64,000 nucleotides of DNA, taken from contig NZ_CP122539.1 in assembly GCF_029853675.1 (NCBI RefSeq), forward strand, positions 1,605,001 to 1,669,000, written 5' to 3'. This DNA is from Tenacibaculum tangerinum. Its GTDB lineage: Bacteria; Bacteroidota; Bacteroidia; Flavobacteriales; Flavobacteriaceae. Under the pieces are notes generated by a model. The model did no database searches, was not told the DNA's origin, and saw only the letters and a list, made by a program, of their open reading frames with translations. A program made the translations under genes and the position numbers. Numbering within the stretch: the first letter of the stretch is position 1; each line of letters opens with the position of its first letter. Shown one piece after another: positions 18,318 through 26,144 of the stretch.

Positions 18318-18555
18318 ATAATACGATTTATTATTTCACATTTTCGTCTATTGTCTCTTCGAGTAAAATTAGTTGAATGAAATGGAAATTGTACTTCGGC
18401 TAGACTCAACAGAGCTATTGAGAAGCAATAGTATATTTCTAAGTACAACCGAAGTACAATTTTTAATTCATTATCATTCTTAAGCTACTGGTATAAGTAA
18501 AACATTGTTTCTATACCTAAAGTAATTTTGCCACAAGTTTATACATGGAATATTA
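18318..18555 (+). repeat. dispersed intergenic repeat, copy 2
   Basis: This is the plus-orientation partner of 431-650. The identical 39-bp block is 18346-18384. Its variable core holds the inverted repeat ATTGTACTTCGG (18388-18399) with CCGAAGTACAAT about 50 bases later, a 12-bp arm unlike the arms in copy 1. The shared distal blocks are around 18460-18485 and 18542-18552. Confidence 0.75.
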
Positions 18556-18701
18556 CTGCTTTTTCTAATAGAGTATCGCTATTATTATAGGAACGAAGCA
18601 TCATTAGTATGTTTATTTTTTTATATTTGAAGAAATAAAATTGTTGATAATTTTTACGTAATATCTATATAAAAAATACTGTAAACATATAGATGTTAGT
18701 T

Positions 18702-18747
18702 ACCGTTTAAACTATGTGAACAATTATTAAAATAATAACCGTTTAAA
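18702..18747 (+). promoter_or_regulatory. direct repeats ACCGTTTAAA upstream of the SGNH-like lipoprotein
   Basis: The 10-mer ACCGTTTAAA occurs at 18702-18711 and 18738-18747, 36 bp apart, the second copy ending 9 bp before the ATG. The spacing and position suggest binding sites for a regulator, or a translation-level element for the copy next to the start. No regulator is identified. Confidence 0.4.
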
Positions 18748-18756
18748 TTCTCCCCC

Positions 18757-20301
18757 ATGTACAAAAAAGTAATCCTTCTTTTAGTAATTGTTGTTTTTAT
18801 GTTAAGTTGTAGCAAACAAGATGCACCTATAGATGAAACACCACCAACAGAACCAGAAATACCACCAACAGAAACAACAACTTTAGATCTTAATGACGAT
18901 GGTAAACTCAACATCCTAATCTTAGGCACCAGCAATTCTATCAATAGTTCTTCGAGTGGATTTGCTTCAGATAAAATCGCTATAGAACTGCAAAATATTT
19001 TATCGAATGATGAATCTGTAACACTTGATGTGAATGTCGTATCAGAAGACATATACAAGAGTAAAAACATTGAAGTTGGTTTGGGTCAAGCCGGTAATGT
19101 ATATAACTTTTGGCATTATTCACATTCATTAATGCAATATTATTATTGGCCAGAAGGCAAAACTGAACGTTGGGAAAATTTAGCCAACCAATCAACTAAT
19201 AAATGGGACTATGTGATTATGGGAGCAGATCCTTATATCGTTTCAAAAGTACCAGGCTATTACGCATTAGGTGTTAATAAAATCGCTTCAAAAGTGCTTG
19301 AAGGAGGTGCCAAACCAATGCTATTGTTAGTATGGCCTAAAGATGAAGCAAACACCACATCTGTAAAAAATTACGAAGAATTTACGTATCGTATAGCAGA
19401 AGGCGCTGAAAATCAATTGGAAACCATCCCTGCAGGACTCGCCTGGAATGCACTGGCTGGTAGTAAAAAAGATACTGCTACCGAGCACCCTACACCCAAC
19501 GGAGCTTATGTGGCAGCAGCAGCAATTTATTCGCAATTAAGCAATAAAAGCGCTACAGCATCTGCCTACAGTTATGATGATGAAATTGCTGATACGGCGT
19601 TTTCTACCAAAACGAATGAAGAAAACAAGGAACATTATACTGGAGACCACGATTTCATGTCGCCCTATAAAAATTGCAGTATCAATGATGCTACACTCAA
19701 TTATAATCATACAGGTACTAGTTCAGAAAACGGCATTTTAAATGGTTTAAAATGGATCATTACCCAATCGGACAGAACATTGGTAAGCGGCGGAACATCA
19801 CCAATTAACTTTAATTATGGAAGAGCCAATACCAATTTTGAAGCGAGTAAACGCTATAAGGTAGATCCGAGTAAATTCGATTTTTCTTTAGGTTTTCCAA
19901 TGCAAGATAATGGTAACCATGGAAATACCTCTATGTTATACGGTCTAGATAAACGAACAAGTGACAGTAATAACGGTACTGACTTGGGTACGGCACTATA
20001 CATGATTAGAAATTCAGAGTTACCCAACGCACGTGCTATCCCTATTCGCACACTGTATGCACAAATAAAAGAAGCCATACCTAGTCAATCCGCTTATCGT
20101 GATGATTGGCACATGCACGGTATTTTAGATCGAGCTACGGGTGCTTTTATGTACACTTTATTAACAGGTGAATGTGTGTTAGGAGCTGAACCGTCTGATA
20201 CTAATTCTGATGCATGGAAATCATGGATGGCCCAAAAAATTGGACACCAAACAGCTTATACCTTCATGTCACTCAAAGGAACTTCACTGAGTTGTAATTA
20301 A
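18757..20301 (+). CDS. SGNH/GDSL-hydrolase-like lipoprotein
   Basis: 514 residues. The N-terminus MYKKVILLLVIVVFMLSCSKQDAP is a lipoprotein signal with lipobox MLSC, then a Pro/Thr/Glu-rich linker. Residues about 46-70 (LNILILGTSNSINSSS) resemble SGNH block I with a candidate serine, and HPTPNGAYVAAAAIYSQL (about 246-263) resembles the DxxH block V with a catalytic histidine. The remaining 240 residues (TGDHDFMSPYKNCSIND onward) are not recognised and may be a second domain. Probably an exported esterase or carbohydrate-modifying hydrolase; the substrate is unknown. It stands alone between a repeat and a terminator. Confidence 0.6.
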   Translation: MYKKVILLLVIVVFMLSCSKQDAPIDETPPTEPEIPPTETTTLDLNDDGKLNILILGTSNSINSSSSGFASDKIAIELQNILSNDESVTLDVNVVSEDIYKSKNIEVGLGQAGNVYNFWHYSHSLMQYYYWPEGKTERWENLANQSTNKWDYVIMGADPYIVSKVPGYYALGVNKIASKVLEGGAKPMLLLVWPKDEANTTSVKNYEEFTYRIAEGAENQLETIPAGLAWNALAGSKKDTATEHPTPNGAYVAAAAIYSQLSNKSATASAYSYDDEIADTAFSTKTNEENKEHYTGDHDFMSPYKNCSINDATLNYNHTGTSSENGILNGLKWIITQSDRTLVSGGTSPINFNYGRANTNFEASKRYKVDPSKFDFSLGFPMQDNGNHGNTSMLYGLDKRTSDSNNGTDLGTALYMIRNSELPNARAIPIRTLYAQIKEAIPSQSAYRDDWHMHGILDRATGAFMYTLLTGECVLGAEPSDTNSDAWKSWMAQKIGHQTAYTFMSLKGTSLSCN

Positions 20302-20337
20302 CGTAAGAATGATACAGACACGGTTAAAACTAATAAC

Positions 20338-20366
20338 AAACCCCGCTAATGCGGGGTTTAATTTTG
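20338..20366 (+). terminator. terminator after the SGNH-like lipoprotein
   Basis: A perfect 9-bp stem AAACCCCGC / GCGGGGTTT around TAAT, followed by AATTTTG. Confidence 0.85.
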
Positions 20367-20539
20367 CAAAAAACTGGATACTACCGTAAAATAAAAACGC
20401 ATTCACTTATTACTATAAAATCCGTGCACCTTTCCTTTCAAACTACCTTTCTAGAACAATTTATAAGAGTAAAAATACACACCCTTTGTAAAAGAACTCC
20501 CAAATGATGATGCTTGCAAACCCTACTTCACCAAATATA

Positions 20540-20800
20540 AATGGCAAGAATATTTTTAAACATTCTAAATATGACAAGACTAAAGGCTTTGTGAAAAAAC
20601 ATTATACATATCATTGTTAATTGTTATGGTTTTCATCATTTATAAGATGCTACAAAAAACATTTTGCATGGTTTTTGAAATAACGACAAGTAGTAAACGT
20701 TTATCAAGTGTTCAGTTAATTCAACGCTATGGTGTGCGTCAAACCTCTACTTGACTTTTTATGCAAAAAGAAGGTAAGGGTATCAACATAACTCAATAAT
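20540..20800 (+). pseudogene. relic of an IS1595-type transposase
   Basis: Pieces of one protein are readable in several frames with stops. First comes KGFVKKHYTYHC followed in another frame by CYGFHH, a zinc-ribbon-like pair of cysteine segments. Then FEITTSSKRLSSVQLIQRYGVRQTST is interrupted by TGA at about 20752, and LFMQK follows. The order and wording match the N-terminal zinc ribbon and helix-turn-helix of ISXO2/IS1595-family transposases. No catalytic domain or terminal repeats remain. Confidence 0.6.
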
Positions 20801-20852
20801 TTTAAATGATGAATTTCAAATTGTTCATATTCTGTAAGTAAATAAACTACAA

Positions 20853-20984
20853 GATGAACACACGTTTAGCGAGACCAATCCACTGAGAATATCAATTTCT
20901 ATACGAGGTAAAATAGACTCGATGAATGTGTCGGTAGCCGCAGCTATGTTAACTTTGCAAGCGAAACGACAGCGAGGTTTTTAA
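20853..20984 (+). pseudogene. C-terminal fragment of a SpoU/TrmH-type rRNA 2'-O-methyltransferase
   Basis: The frame ending at TAA 982-984 past 20000 reads DEHTFSETNPLRISISIRGKIDSMNVSVAAAMLTLQAKRQRGF. The segment IRGKIDSMNVSVAAA is motif 3 of SPOUT methyltransferases (RlmB/TrmH: IPM.G..DSLNVSVA), normally about 15 residues before the C-terminus as here. Everything upstream of this motif is missing, so it is a truncated remnant. Confidence 0.6.
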
Positions 20985-21267
20985 AGAGTCACTTCTTTTT
21001 TTACCATAACCATTTTACGCATCCGAATCATATAAATTAACGTCTATAATTTGTATATTTTTTTATTTTTATAAAATCCAAAAAATAATTTAATATACAA
21101 ATTACAGACAAAACAAATAAAAAACAAAATACTGAATATCAATAAAATAACACTCAATTATTCAACATTTAAGAATGATTTTTTGGTCTAATATAATGTC
21201 CGTATATTTACGTGTTGTACGCAATTTAACGCTACCAAATATAACTTCTACAAAATAAATGATAGTT

Positions 21268-21738
21268 ATGAGAAAAATAATTTTAGGAATTTTAACAATC
21301 GGAATTTTATTATCCTGTAATAGTGATGATGATAACGAAATCAATATCAACGAACAAAATTTTCTGATTTTTGGACATTTTTACGGAGAATGTGGTGGAG
21401 AAGGATGTGTAGAAACTTTTAAACTTACTAACAAATCACTTTTTGAAGATACTGTTGACGACTACAATGGGCAAAATATGGAATTTATTGAATTAGAAAA
21501 TGATGCGTTCGAACAAGTCAAAAACTTAACCGATTTCTTCCCGAATCAACTTCTGAATCAAAATGAAACTGTTTTTGGATGTCCAGATTGTGCTGATGGA
21601 GGTGGACTGTTTATACAATATTCGGAAAATGGAAACTTAAAAAGTTGGAGGATTGACCAAGTGAAAGCTAACGTGCCAAACTATCTACATAATTTTATGG
21701 ATAAAGTAAATGAAAAGATAGTCTTAATAAACGAATAA
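21268..21738 (+). CDS. small lipoprotein of unknown function (cassette-like unit 1)
   Basis: 156 residues from ATG 21268 (MRKIILGILTIGILLSCNSDDD); ATG 21259 is an in-frame alternative. Lipobox LLSC is followed by the acidic SDDD stretch seen in surface-exposed Bacteroidota lipoproteins. The mature part has paired cysteines (GECGGEGC and FGCPDCADGG). I recognise no family. The gene is bounded by GTTGTACGCA upstream and TGCTTACAAC downstream, complementary at 9 of 10 positions, and is followed by repeat copy A. Confidence 0.7.
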   Translation: MRKIILGILTIGILLSCNSDDDNEININEQNFLIFGHFYGECGGEGCVETFKLTNKSLFEDTVDDYNGQNMEFIELENDAFEQVKNLTDFFPNQLLNQNETVFGCPDCADGGGLFIQYSENGNLKSWRIDQVKANVPNYLHNFMDKVNEKIVLINE

Positions 21739-21755
21739 AAACTGCTTACAACAAT

Positions 21756-22310
21756 GGTAGCTGATGCACAACCCCTAAATTTTAAAAAAAAGGAATTCAT
21801 TTTAAAGCTATGTAAGGGCTTTATTTAGAACTAAGCCAAAATTTTTAACTCCTGATTTTCTTCTTTCAGAAAGCTTACAACAAAAGATGTTAAGTAATAG
21901 GGTACATTTTTTAACCAAAACACAAAAGCAACCGCTTTTGCCTCACTTTTAGTAGACTTACCCAAGAATTTTAATAGTTTTTTAATGTTGTATGCAGCCC
22001 CAGCCATGAGCATGCACTTATCTGCCCCATCGACACCCCTAACATTGACTTTGCGCTAGCCTATAACCTGAGGAGAATAATCAATATCATGGGATTCAGT
22101 ACCCTTACAAAAGATATATATTCTCTTGTTAAAAAAACATTTTGCCGTTATTGTAAGCCTATTTGGGGCTGTATGCCTTAAAATAACAGCTTTACAAACT
22201 CAAAAGATACATTTTGAAACAATTCAAAAACCAAACCTTTTTGCTCAAAAAATAGCGTTTTTACCTAAAATACTCAATCATTTATGCTACTTTTGAGACA
22301 GACTGACGTT
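21756..22310 (-). repeat. internally deleted IS / spacer repeat, copy A
   Basis: About 555 bp, from GGTAGCTGATGCACAAC to GAGACAGACTGACGTT, and clearly homologous along its length with copy B (23127-23681). On the minus strand it begins at the IS end GTCTGTCTCAAAAGTAGC, runs through an IS leader and jumps to the 3' end of an IS1182-like transposase (21831-22013). The transposase N-terminal and catalytic regions are missing, so it is a non-autonomous deletion derivative. It exactly fills the space between two cassette-like genes. Confidence 0.8.
21831..22013 (-). pseudogene. transposase C-terminal remnant in repeat copy A
   Basis: The minus-strand frame encodes MLMAGAAYNIKKLLKFLGK, the conserved C-terminal helix of IS1182/IS5-like transposases (ALLTGACYNLKKLL type), then a hydrophobic tail. 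The preceding GLRKVNVRGIDGANK part found in copy B is frameshifted here. It is not functional. Confidence 0.75.
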
Positions 22311-22320
22311 GGCAATAATT

Positions 22321-23103
22321 ATGAGGAAAATAATTTTAATTACATTAATTTTTATTTCATACGAAATTTCATCCCAAAATAAATTCTTGGATTTTATTGT
22401 AACTCACAATAATGACACTATTTATGGAAGATATAGAGGTAATAAGTTAATCGATCCAAACAAAAAATCTCATAAAGTAAATAGAAAAAAAATTAAAACA
22501 ATAAGGTCTGATAATAAAATATACCATTTAGCTTTATTGAAAAATAAAGAGTTTTTTGGTGATAAAAACGATAGTCTTATAGGAATATCGAAAAATCAAA
22601 AACCATTATTTAAAGAAGAAAGTTATTATTATATAAGAAAACTGAATAAAAAGGAAAGGAGAGACTTTATAGTTACAAAAAACAATGACACAATTTTCGG
22701 AAAAATAAAACAAATAACTTTTGGAGGAAAAAAACTTGTAACTGAATTAGGAGAAAAATATCCTGTTTCAAGTTCAAAATTATATAGAGAAAAAGGTGCG
22801 ATTTTTTTAATCAGAAATGATTTAAAAACTAAAGGAAACCTGACTTCTCCAAATGAAGTAGAGCTTCTATACAATGGAAAAAAAGCTAAACTTTTTAAAC
22901 AAGTTATAGAAAACACAAATTATTATAATGTTCATTATTATATTGAAAAAGATGGAAAAATGGAATTAATTATACCAGAACGTTTTACAAAAATGATAAT
23001 GCGGATAATGCCTGAAAATAAAAAACTATTGAATAAACTGAGAAAAAGAGAATATACATTTTATGATATTTATTTAGTCATAAAATATTTTAATGAAATT
23101 TAA
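22321..23103 (+). CDS. exported protein with duplicated NNDTI motif (cassette-like unit 2)
   Basis: 260 residues from ATG 22321, with an N-terminal signal peptide (MRKIILITLIFISYEISSQN, cleavage after about residue 18-20). The motif DFIVTHNNDTIYGRYRG near residue 24 recurs as DFIVTKNNDTIFGKIKQ near residue 118, suggesting two copies of one small beta-rich domain. The protein is strongly basic. I know no assigned function. The flanks GTTGGCAATA (22308-22317) and TATTGCCAAC (23114-23123) are perfectly complementary, marking the unit edges. Confidence 0.7.
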   Translation: MRKIILITLIFISYEISSQNKFLDFIVTHNNDTIYGRYRGNKLIDPNKKSHKVNRKKIKTIRSDNKIYHLALLKNKEFFGDKNDSLIGISKNQKPLFKEESYYYIRKLNKKERRDFIVTKNNDTIFGKIKQITFGGKKLVTELGEKYPVSSSKLYREKGAIFLIRNDLKTKGNLTSPNEVELLYNGKKAKLFKQVIENTNYYNVHYYIEKDGKMELIIPERFTKMIMRIMPENKKLLNKLRKREYTFYDIYLVIKYFNEI

Positions 23104-23126
23104 CAGAATTAACTATTGCCAACACC

Positions 23127-23681
23127 GATAGCTGATGCACAACCCCCAAATTTCAAAAAAATAGAATTCATTTTAAAGCTATGTAAGGGCTTTATTTAGA
23201 ACGAAGCCAAAATTTTTAACTCCTTATTTTGCTTTTTTTCTGAGCTTAAAACGAAATTTATTAAGTGATATCGTACGTTTTTTAACCAAAACACAAAAGC
23301 AACCGCTTTTGCCTCAGTTTTAGTAGGTTTACCCAAGAATTTTAATAGTTTTTTAATGTTATATGCAGCCCCAGCCATGAGCATGCACTTATTCGCCCCA
23401 TCAATGCCCCTAACATTAACTTTGCGCAAGCCTATATACTGCGTGAGAGTAATCAATATTATGGGATTCAAGACCCTTGTAAAAGAGGTATAATGTCTTA
23501 TTAAAACACATTTTACCGTTATTGTAAGCCTATTTGGGGCTGTATGCCTTAAAATAACAGCTTTACAAACTCAAAAGATACATTTTGAAACAATTCAAAA
23601 ACGAAACTTTTTTGCTGAAAAATTGGCGTTTTTACCTAAAAAAATCAATCATTTATGCTACTTTTGAGACAGACTGCCGTT
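23127..23681 (-). repeat. internally deleted IS / spacer repeat, copy B
   Basis: Same structure and extent as copy A: right edge GAGACAGACTGCCGTT, transposase tail, left edge GATAGCTGATGCACAAC. The two copies share the internal deletion, so the deletion preceded their duplication or spread. Confidence 0.8.
23196..23471 (-). pseudogene. transposase C-terminal remnant in repeat copy B
   Basis: 91 codons including TQYIGLRKVNVRGIDGANKCMLMAGAAYNIKKLLKF, the C-terminal block of IS1182-like DDE transposases. The upstream catalytic region is absent. It is longer than the copy A remnant because the frame is intact here. Confidence 0.8.
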
Positions 23682-23704
23682 TTGCATAATTTAAAAAAAA
23701 GAAT

Positions 23705-24070
23705 ATGAAAATAATTTTACTGACTTTATTTATTGGAATTTCAACCATCCAAATCAACCAAGAAAGACCAATTGACAAATGGATTCAAGAAATCGTTGAG
23801 GAAATGATTGAAATGAATGACCTTGAAAAATATAGTGAAAAAGAAATCCCTTCTGACATAAAAGTTAATTTTATTATGGTAGAATCCGTGAAAGATATAC
23901 AAATTGAAAATGGAATTATAAGTATGCTCGTAAATCACGGAACTGGAAAATATTGTACTGAATTGAAATTTAAATACGTGGAAAAAAACAAAAAATTCTA
24001 TCTGATTTTCGACGAACCAGAAAGGAAATTTATTAATCCATGGATTGAAAAAAATAAAGTATGTGAGTAA
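23705..24070 (+). CDS. small exported protein of unknown function (cassette-like unit 3)
   Basis: 121 residues with a likely signal peptide (MKIILLTLFIGISTIQINQ). The mature region is highly charged with two cysteines (GKYCTEL and the near-terminal KVCE). No family is recognised. The flanks GTTTTGCATA (23679-23688) and TATGCACAAT (24075-24084) are complementary at 8 of 10 positions. It lies between spacer repeats B and C. Confidence 0.65.
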   Translation: MKIILLTLFIGISTIQINQERPIDKWIQEIVEEMIEMNDLEKYSEKEIPSDIKVNFIMVESVKDIQIENGIISMLVNHGTGKYCTELKFKYVEKNKKFYLIFDEPERKFINPWIEKNKVCE

Positions 24071-24087
24071 AAACTATGCACAATACC

Positions 24088-24213
24088 GGTAGCTCATGCA
24101 CAACACCCAAATTTTAAAAAAATAGAATTCATTTTAAAGCTATGTAAGGGCTTTATTTAGAACTAAGCCAAAGTTTTTAACTCCTTATTTTGCTTTTTTG
24201 AGGGCTCAAAACA
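24088..24213 (-). repeat. spacer repeat, truncated copy C
   Basis: It matches the first 125 bp of copies A and B, from GGTAGCTCATGCACAAC through AACTCCTTATTTTGCTTTTTT, then departs from them. The IS end and leader part are absent, so it is a broken copy. Confidence 0.75.
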
Positions 24214-24476
24214 TATCAAATATGCCATTTGAACATCCCCCCGTTGTAGGCTTCCCGAAAAACAGGACAGTCATAAATTCTAATTTACTAACTTTAAATT
24301 CAAACTATCATTATGAAGAGTACCAAAAAACACTATCAATCTATACAACCAAATAAGATTACACGTATCTTTAGGATGTAAAACACCGAATACAGTATTA
24401 AAATCAGCGTAAAATCTCCCGAAGCTTCAGGATTAAACTGTAGCTATATTTCAAGACTTAATATTAGAGCACCGAA
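24214..24476. other. 263-bp spacer with possible gene debris
   Basis: A 22-codon frame at 24313-24381 (MKSTKKHYQSIQPNK) resembles the start of some transposase first ORFs, but is too short to assign. The frame ending with TGA at 24476-24478 is open from about 24382 and contains EASGLNCSYIS. Its DNA (24421-24453) recurs at 28475-28507. Confidence 0.4.
24421..24453 (+). repeat. 33-bp dispersed repeat, copy 1
   Basis: The block beginning GAAGCTTCAG and ending CTATATTTCA matches 28475-28507 at 30 of 33 positions in the same orientation. Both copies keep a frame reading EAS-x-L-x-C-x-YIS, so it may be a coding remnant of a shared lost gene or mobile element. Confidence 0.6.
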
Positions 24477-24914
24477 ATGAAACAATGGAAACCCGAAATA
24501 TTATTTAAACTATTGTGGATAGGACTTACCTTATTCACAATCTATATTTTTGGGTGGCTGACCTTTGTTTATTTAACATTTGGAAATCTCTTTAAGGAAA
24601 AGTATGAAATTTGGAATTTACTCTTGCCGAATATCTTGACAATTGGACTTTTGATTTTCTACACAAAGGAACTTTTAATTGGAAATAATCCTGAATCAAA
24701 AAATCGGAATTTAAAATCGTTGCTAATTTTTTCTACTTTAATAACAATTTTGACTTTTATTCAAATCCCTCAATTTGAATTGTTGCTCACGGATTTAAAA
24801 TCGGAATATTGGCAAGTCATGATATCGCTGATTATTGTTTTGACGTCATATGTTGGAATAATAGCAAATAGAATTTTAAAATTAATTAAACCAAAAAACA
24901 AAAAACGAAAATAG
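24477..24914 (+). CDS. small integral membrane protein of unknown function
   Basis: 145 residues with four predicted transmembrane helices (about 9-34, 46-63, 80-98 and 110-133) and a very basic C-terminus (KLIKPKNKKRK). No conserved motif is recognised. It is in the same orientation as the other accessory genes here. The frame of a truncated gene overlaps its end. Confidence 0.65.
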   Translation: MKQWKPEILFKLLWIGLTLFTIYIFGWLTFVYLTFGNLFKEKYEIWNLLLPNILTIGLLIFYTKELLIGNNPESKNRNLKSLLIFSTLITILTFIQIPQFELLLTDLKSEYWQVMISLIIVLTSYVGIIANRILKLIKPKNKKRK

Positions 24915-25071
24915 AATAACTTTTGAAGAATGGTATTCCAAATGGTTAGATGATGAATACATAGGTTTAAAAAGATTGAAAGAAACTAAACCAGCTTTAT
25001 ATCAACTTGAAAAAAATAATAACCCAATAGTTCCTTTGATTTGGAGATGGTTGAAGAAAAGATCAAGATAA
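24913..25071 (+). pseudogene. 3' remnant of an unrecognised gene
   Basis: A frame open from 24886 without a start codon encodes ITFEEWYSKWLDDEYIGLKR and continues to WRWLKKRSR before TAA 25069-25071. The composition is protein-like (many Trp, Tyr, Leu) and it seems to be the tail of a lost gene joined to the membrane-protein gene. I do not recognise the family. Confidence 0.45.
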
Positions 25072-25106
25072 ATTAATGACTATAGCTAACAAATATGTAT
25101 AACCAG

Positions 25107-25148
25107 AATTACGGCGGATTCTACTTCTTCCGAATCCACTCGGTAATT
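25107..25148. repeat. two-step hairpin between accessory genes
   Basis: AATTAC (25107-25112) pairs with GTAATT (25143-25148) and GGATTC (25116-25121) pairs with GAATCC (25132-25137), separated by unpaired GGC and ACTCG. A stem with an internal unpaired step is the general form of integron attC sites, and it follows a GCTAACAA string at 25085. It could equally be a simple structured spacer. Confidence 0.5.
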
Positions 25149-25246
25149 ACGAATACTTGTACTTAAACAAAGTATATAACTTTAATCCCGTAACAACATT
25201 TATAAATTGTTGTAGCTGTTATTTTGAAAAACCAATCGTAGAAAAA

Positions 25247-26056
25247 ATGAACTCAGAACAAAATTATGTAGAAATAAATCGACAATCTTGGAACAACAGA
25301 ACCGAAATACATTTAAAATCGAAATTCTACGACCTTGACAATTTTATCAAAGGAAAAAATTCACTAAACAACATCGAATTAAACTTGCTTGGCGACGTAA
25401 AAGGAAAAACCATTTTGCATTTACAATGTCATTTCGGGCAAGACACTATTTCGTTGAGCAGACTTGGAGCAAATGTTATAGGTGTTGACTTATCAGACAA
25501 AGCTATTGAAAGTGCAAAGCAAATTGCAAAGAACACAAATTCAAATACAAAATTCATTTGTTGTGACATTTATGACTTACCAAACCATTTGAACGAAAAA
25601 TTTGATATTGTTTTTACAAGTTATGGAACAATTGGTTGGTTACCAGACTTGGATAAATGGGCAAAAATTATTTCTAATTTTTTAAAACCAAACGGACAAT
25701 TTGTGTTTGTAGAATTTCATCCTGTTGTATGGATGTTTGACGATAACTTTGAAAAAATTGATTACAGATATTTTAATTCAGGAGCAATTATAGAAACAGA
25801 AAATGGAACTTATGCCGACAAAAAAGCAGCTATAACCCAATCATATGTAATGTGGAATCACGGAATAAGTGAAGTAATAAACAATTTAATTAATAACGAA
25901 CTTGAAATAAATTCTCTTGAAGAGTTTGATTACTCCCCCTATAACTGTTTCAATAAGACAATAGAATTTGAGCCGAGAAAATATAGAATAGAACATTTAG
26001 AAGACAAAATCCCAATGGTTTATTCAATAACAGCAAAAAGAAAAAACAATAGGTAA
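25247..26056 (+). CDS. class I SAM-dependent methyltransferase
   Basis: 269 residues from ATG 25247 (MNSEQNYVEINRQSWNNR). The frame is open further upstream to 25157, but that part reads as intergenic. The SAM-binding motif I is TILHLQCHFGQDTISLSRLGANVIGVDLSDKAI, followed by the acidic loop and FDIVFTSYGTIGWLPDLDKWAKII. It resembles small-molecule methyltransferases (Methyltransf_11/25 type); the substrate is unknown. Its location among cassette-like genes is typical of freely moving methyltransferase genes. Confidence 0.88.
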   Translation: MNSEQNYVEINRQSWNNRTEIHLKSKFYDLDNFIKGKNSLNNIELNLLGDVKGKTILHLQCHFGQDTISLSRLGANVIGVDLSDKAIESAKQIAKNTNSNTKFICCDIYDLPNHLNEKFDIVFTSYGTIGWLPDLDKWAKIISNFLKPNGQFVFVEFHPVVWMFDDNFEKIDYRYFNSGAIIETENGTYADKKAAITQSYVMWNHGISEVINNLINNELEINSLEEFDYSPYNCFNKTIEFEPRKYRIEHLEDKIPMVYSITAKRKNNR

Positions 26057-26126
26057 ATACGCAATGTTACTGCCGCAGGGGCAACAAAAGTAAACTGCCC
26101 ATACATGCCGTTGTGTGTAATAATTT
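26057..26126. other. attC-like spacer between two accessory genes
   Basis: This 70-bp spacer contains GGGGCA (26078-26083) and TGCCC (26097-26101) as an inner stem, with outer TACGCAATG and CGTTGTGTGTA segments that pair only partly. GTTGTGTGTAATAATTT at its right edge is loosely complementary to AAATAACGTAGCACAGC just after the next gene. Suggestive of a recombination site but weaker than the boundaries of units 1-3. Confidence 0.35.
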
Positions 26127-26144
26127 GAAGAAACAGAACAAAAT

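Larger units (their letters stand above)
18311..18756. other. 446-bp intergenic region, mostly repeat copy 2
   Basis: It contains the dispersed repeat at 18318-18555 and then AT-rich sequence leading to a lipoprotein gene. Its only other regular feature is the pair of ACCGTTTAAA direct repeats at 18702 and 18738. No credible open frame is present. Confidence 0.6.
20367..21267. other. 900-bp gene-poor stretch with relics
   Basis: Apart from the IS1595-type relic (20540-20800) and the SPOUT methyltransferase fragment (20853-20984), this stretch is AT-rich and frame-poor. The last 60 bases contain GTTGTACGCA (21214-21223), the left boundary of the first cassette-like unit. Confidence 0.6.

Noticed and set aside
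21756..24213. Regularly spaced repeats as a CRISPR array
   Set aside because: Repeat units are about 555 bp with gene-sized spacers and transposase remnants; no short regular repeats or cas genes are seen anywhere in the window.
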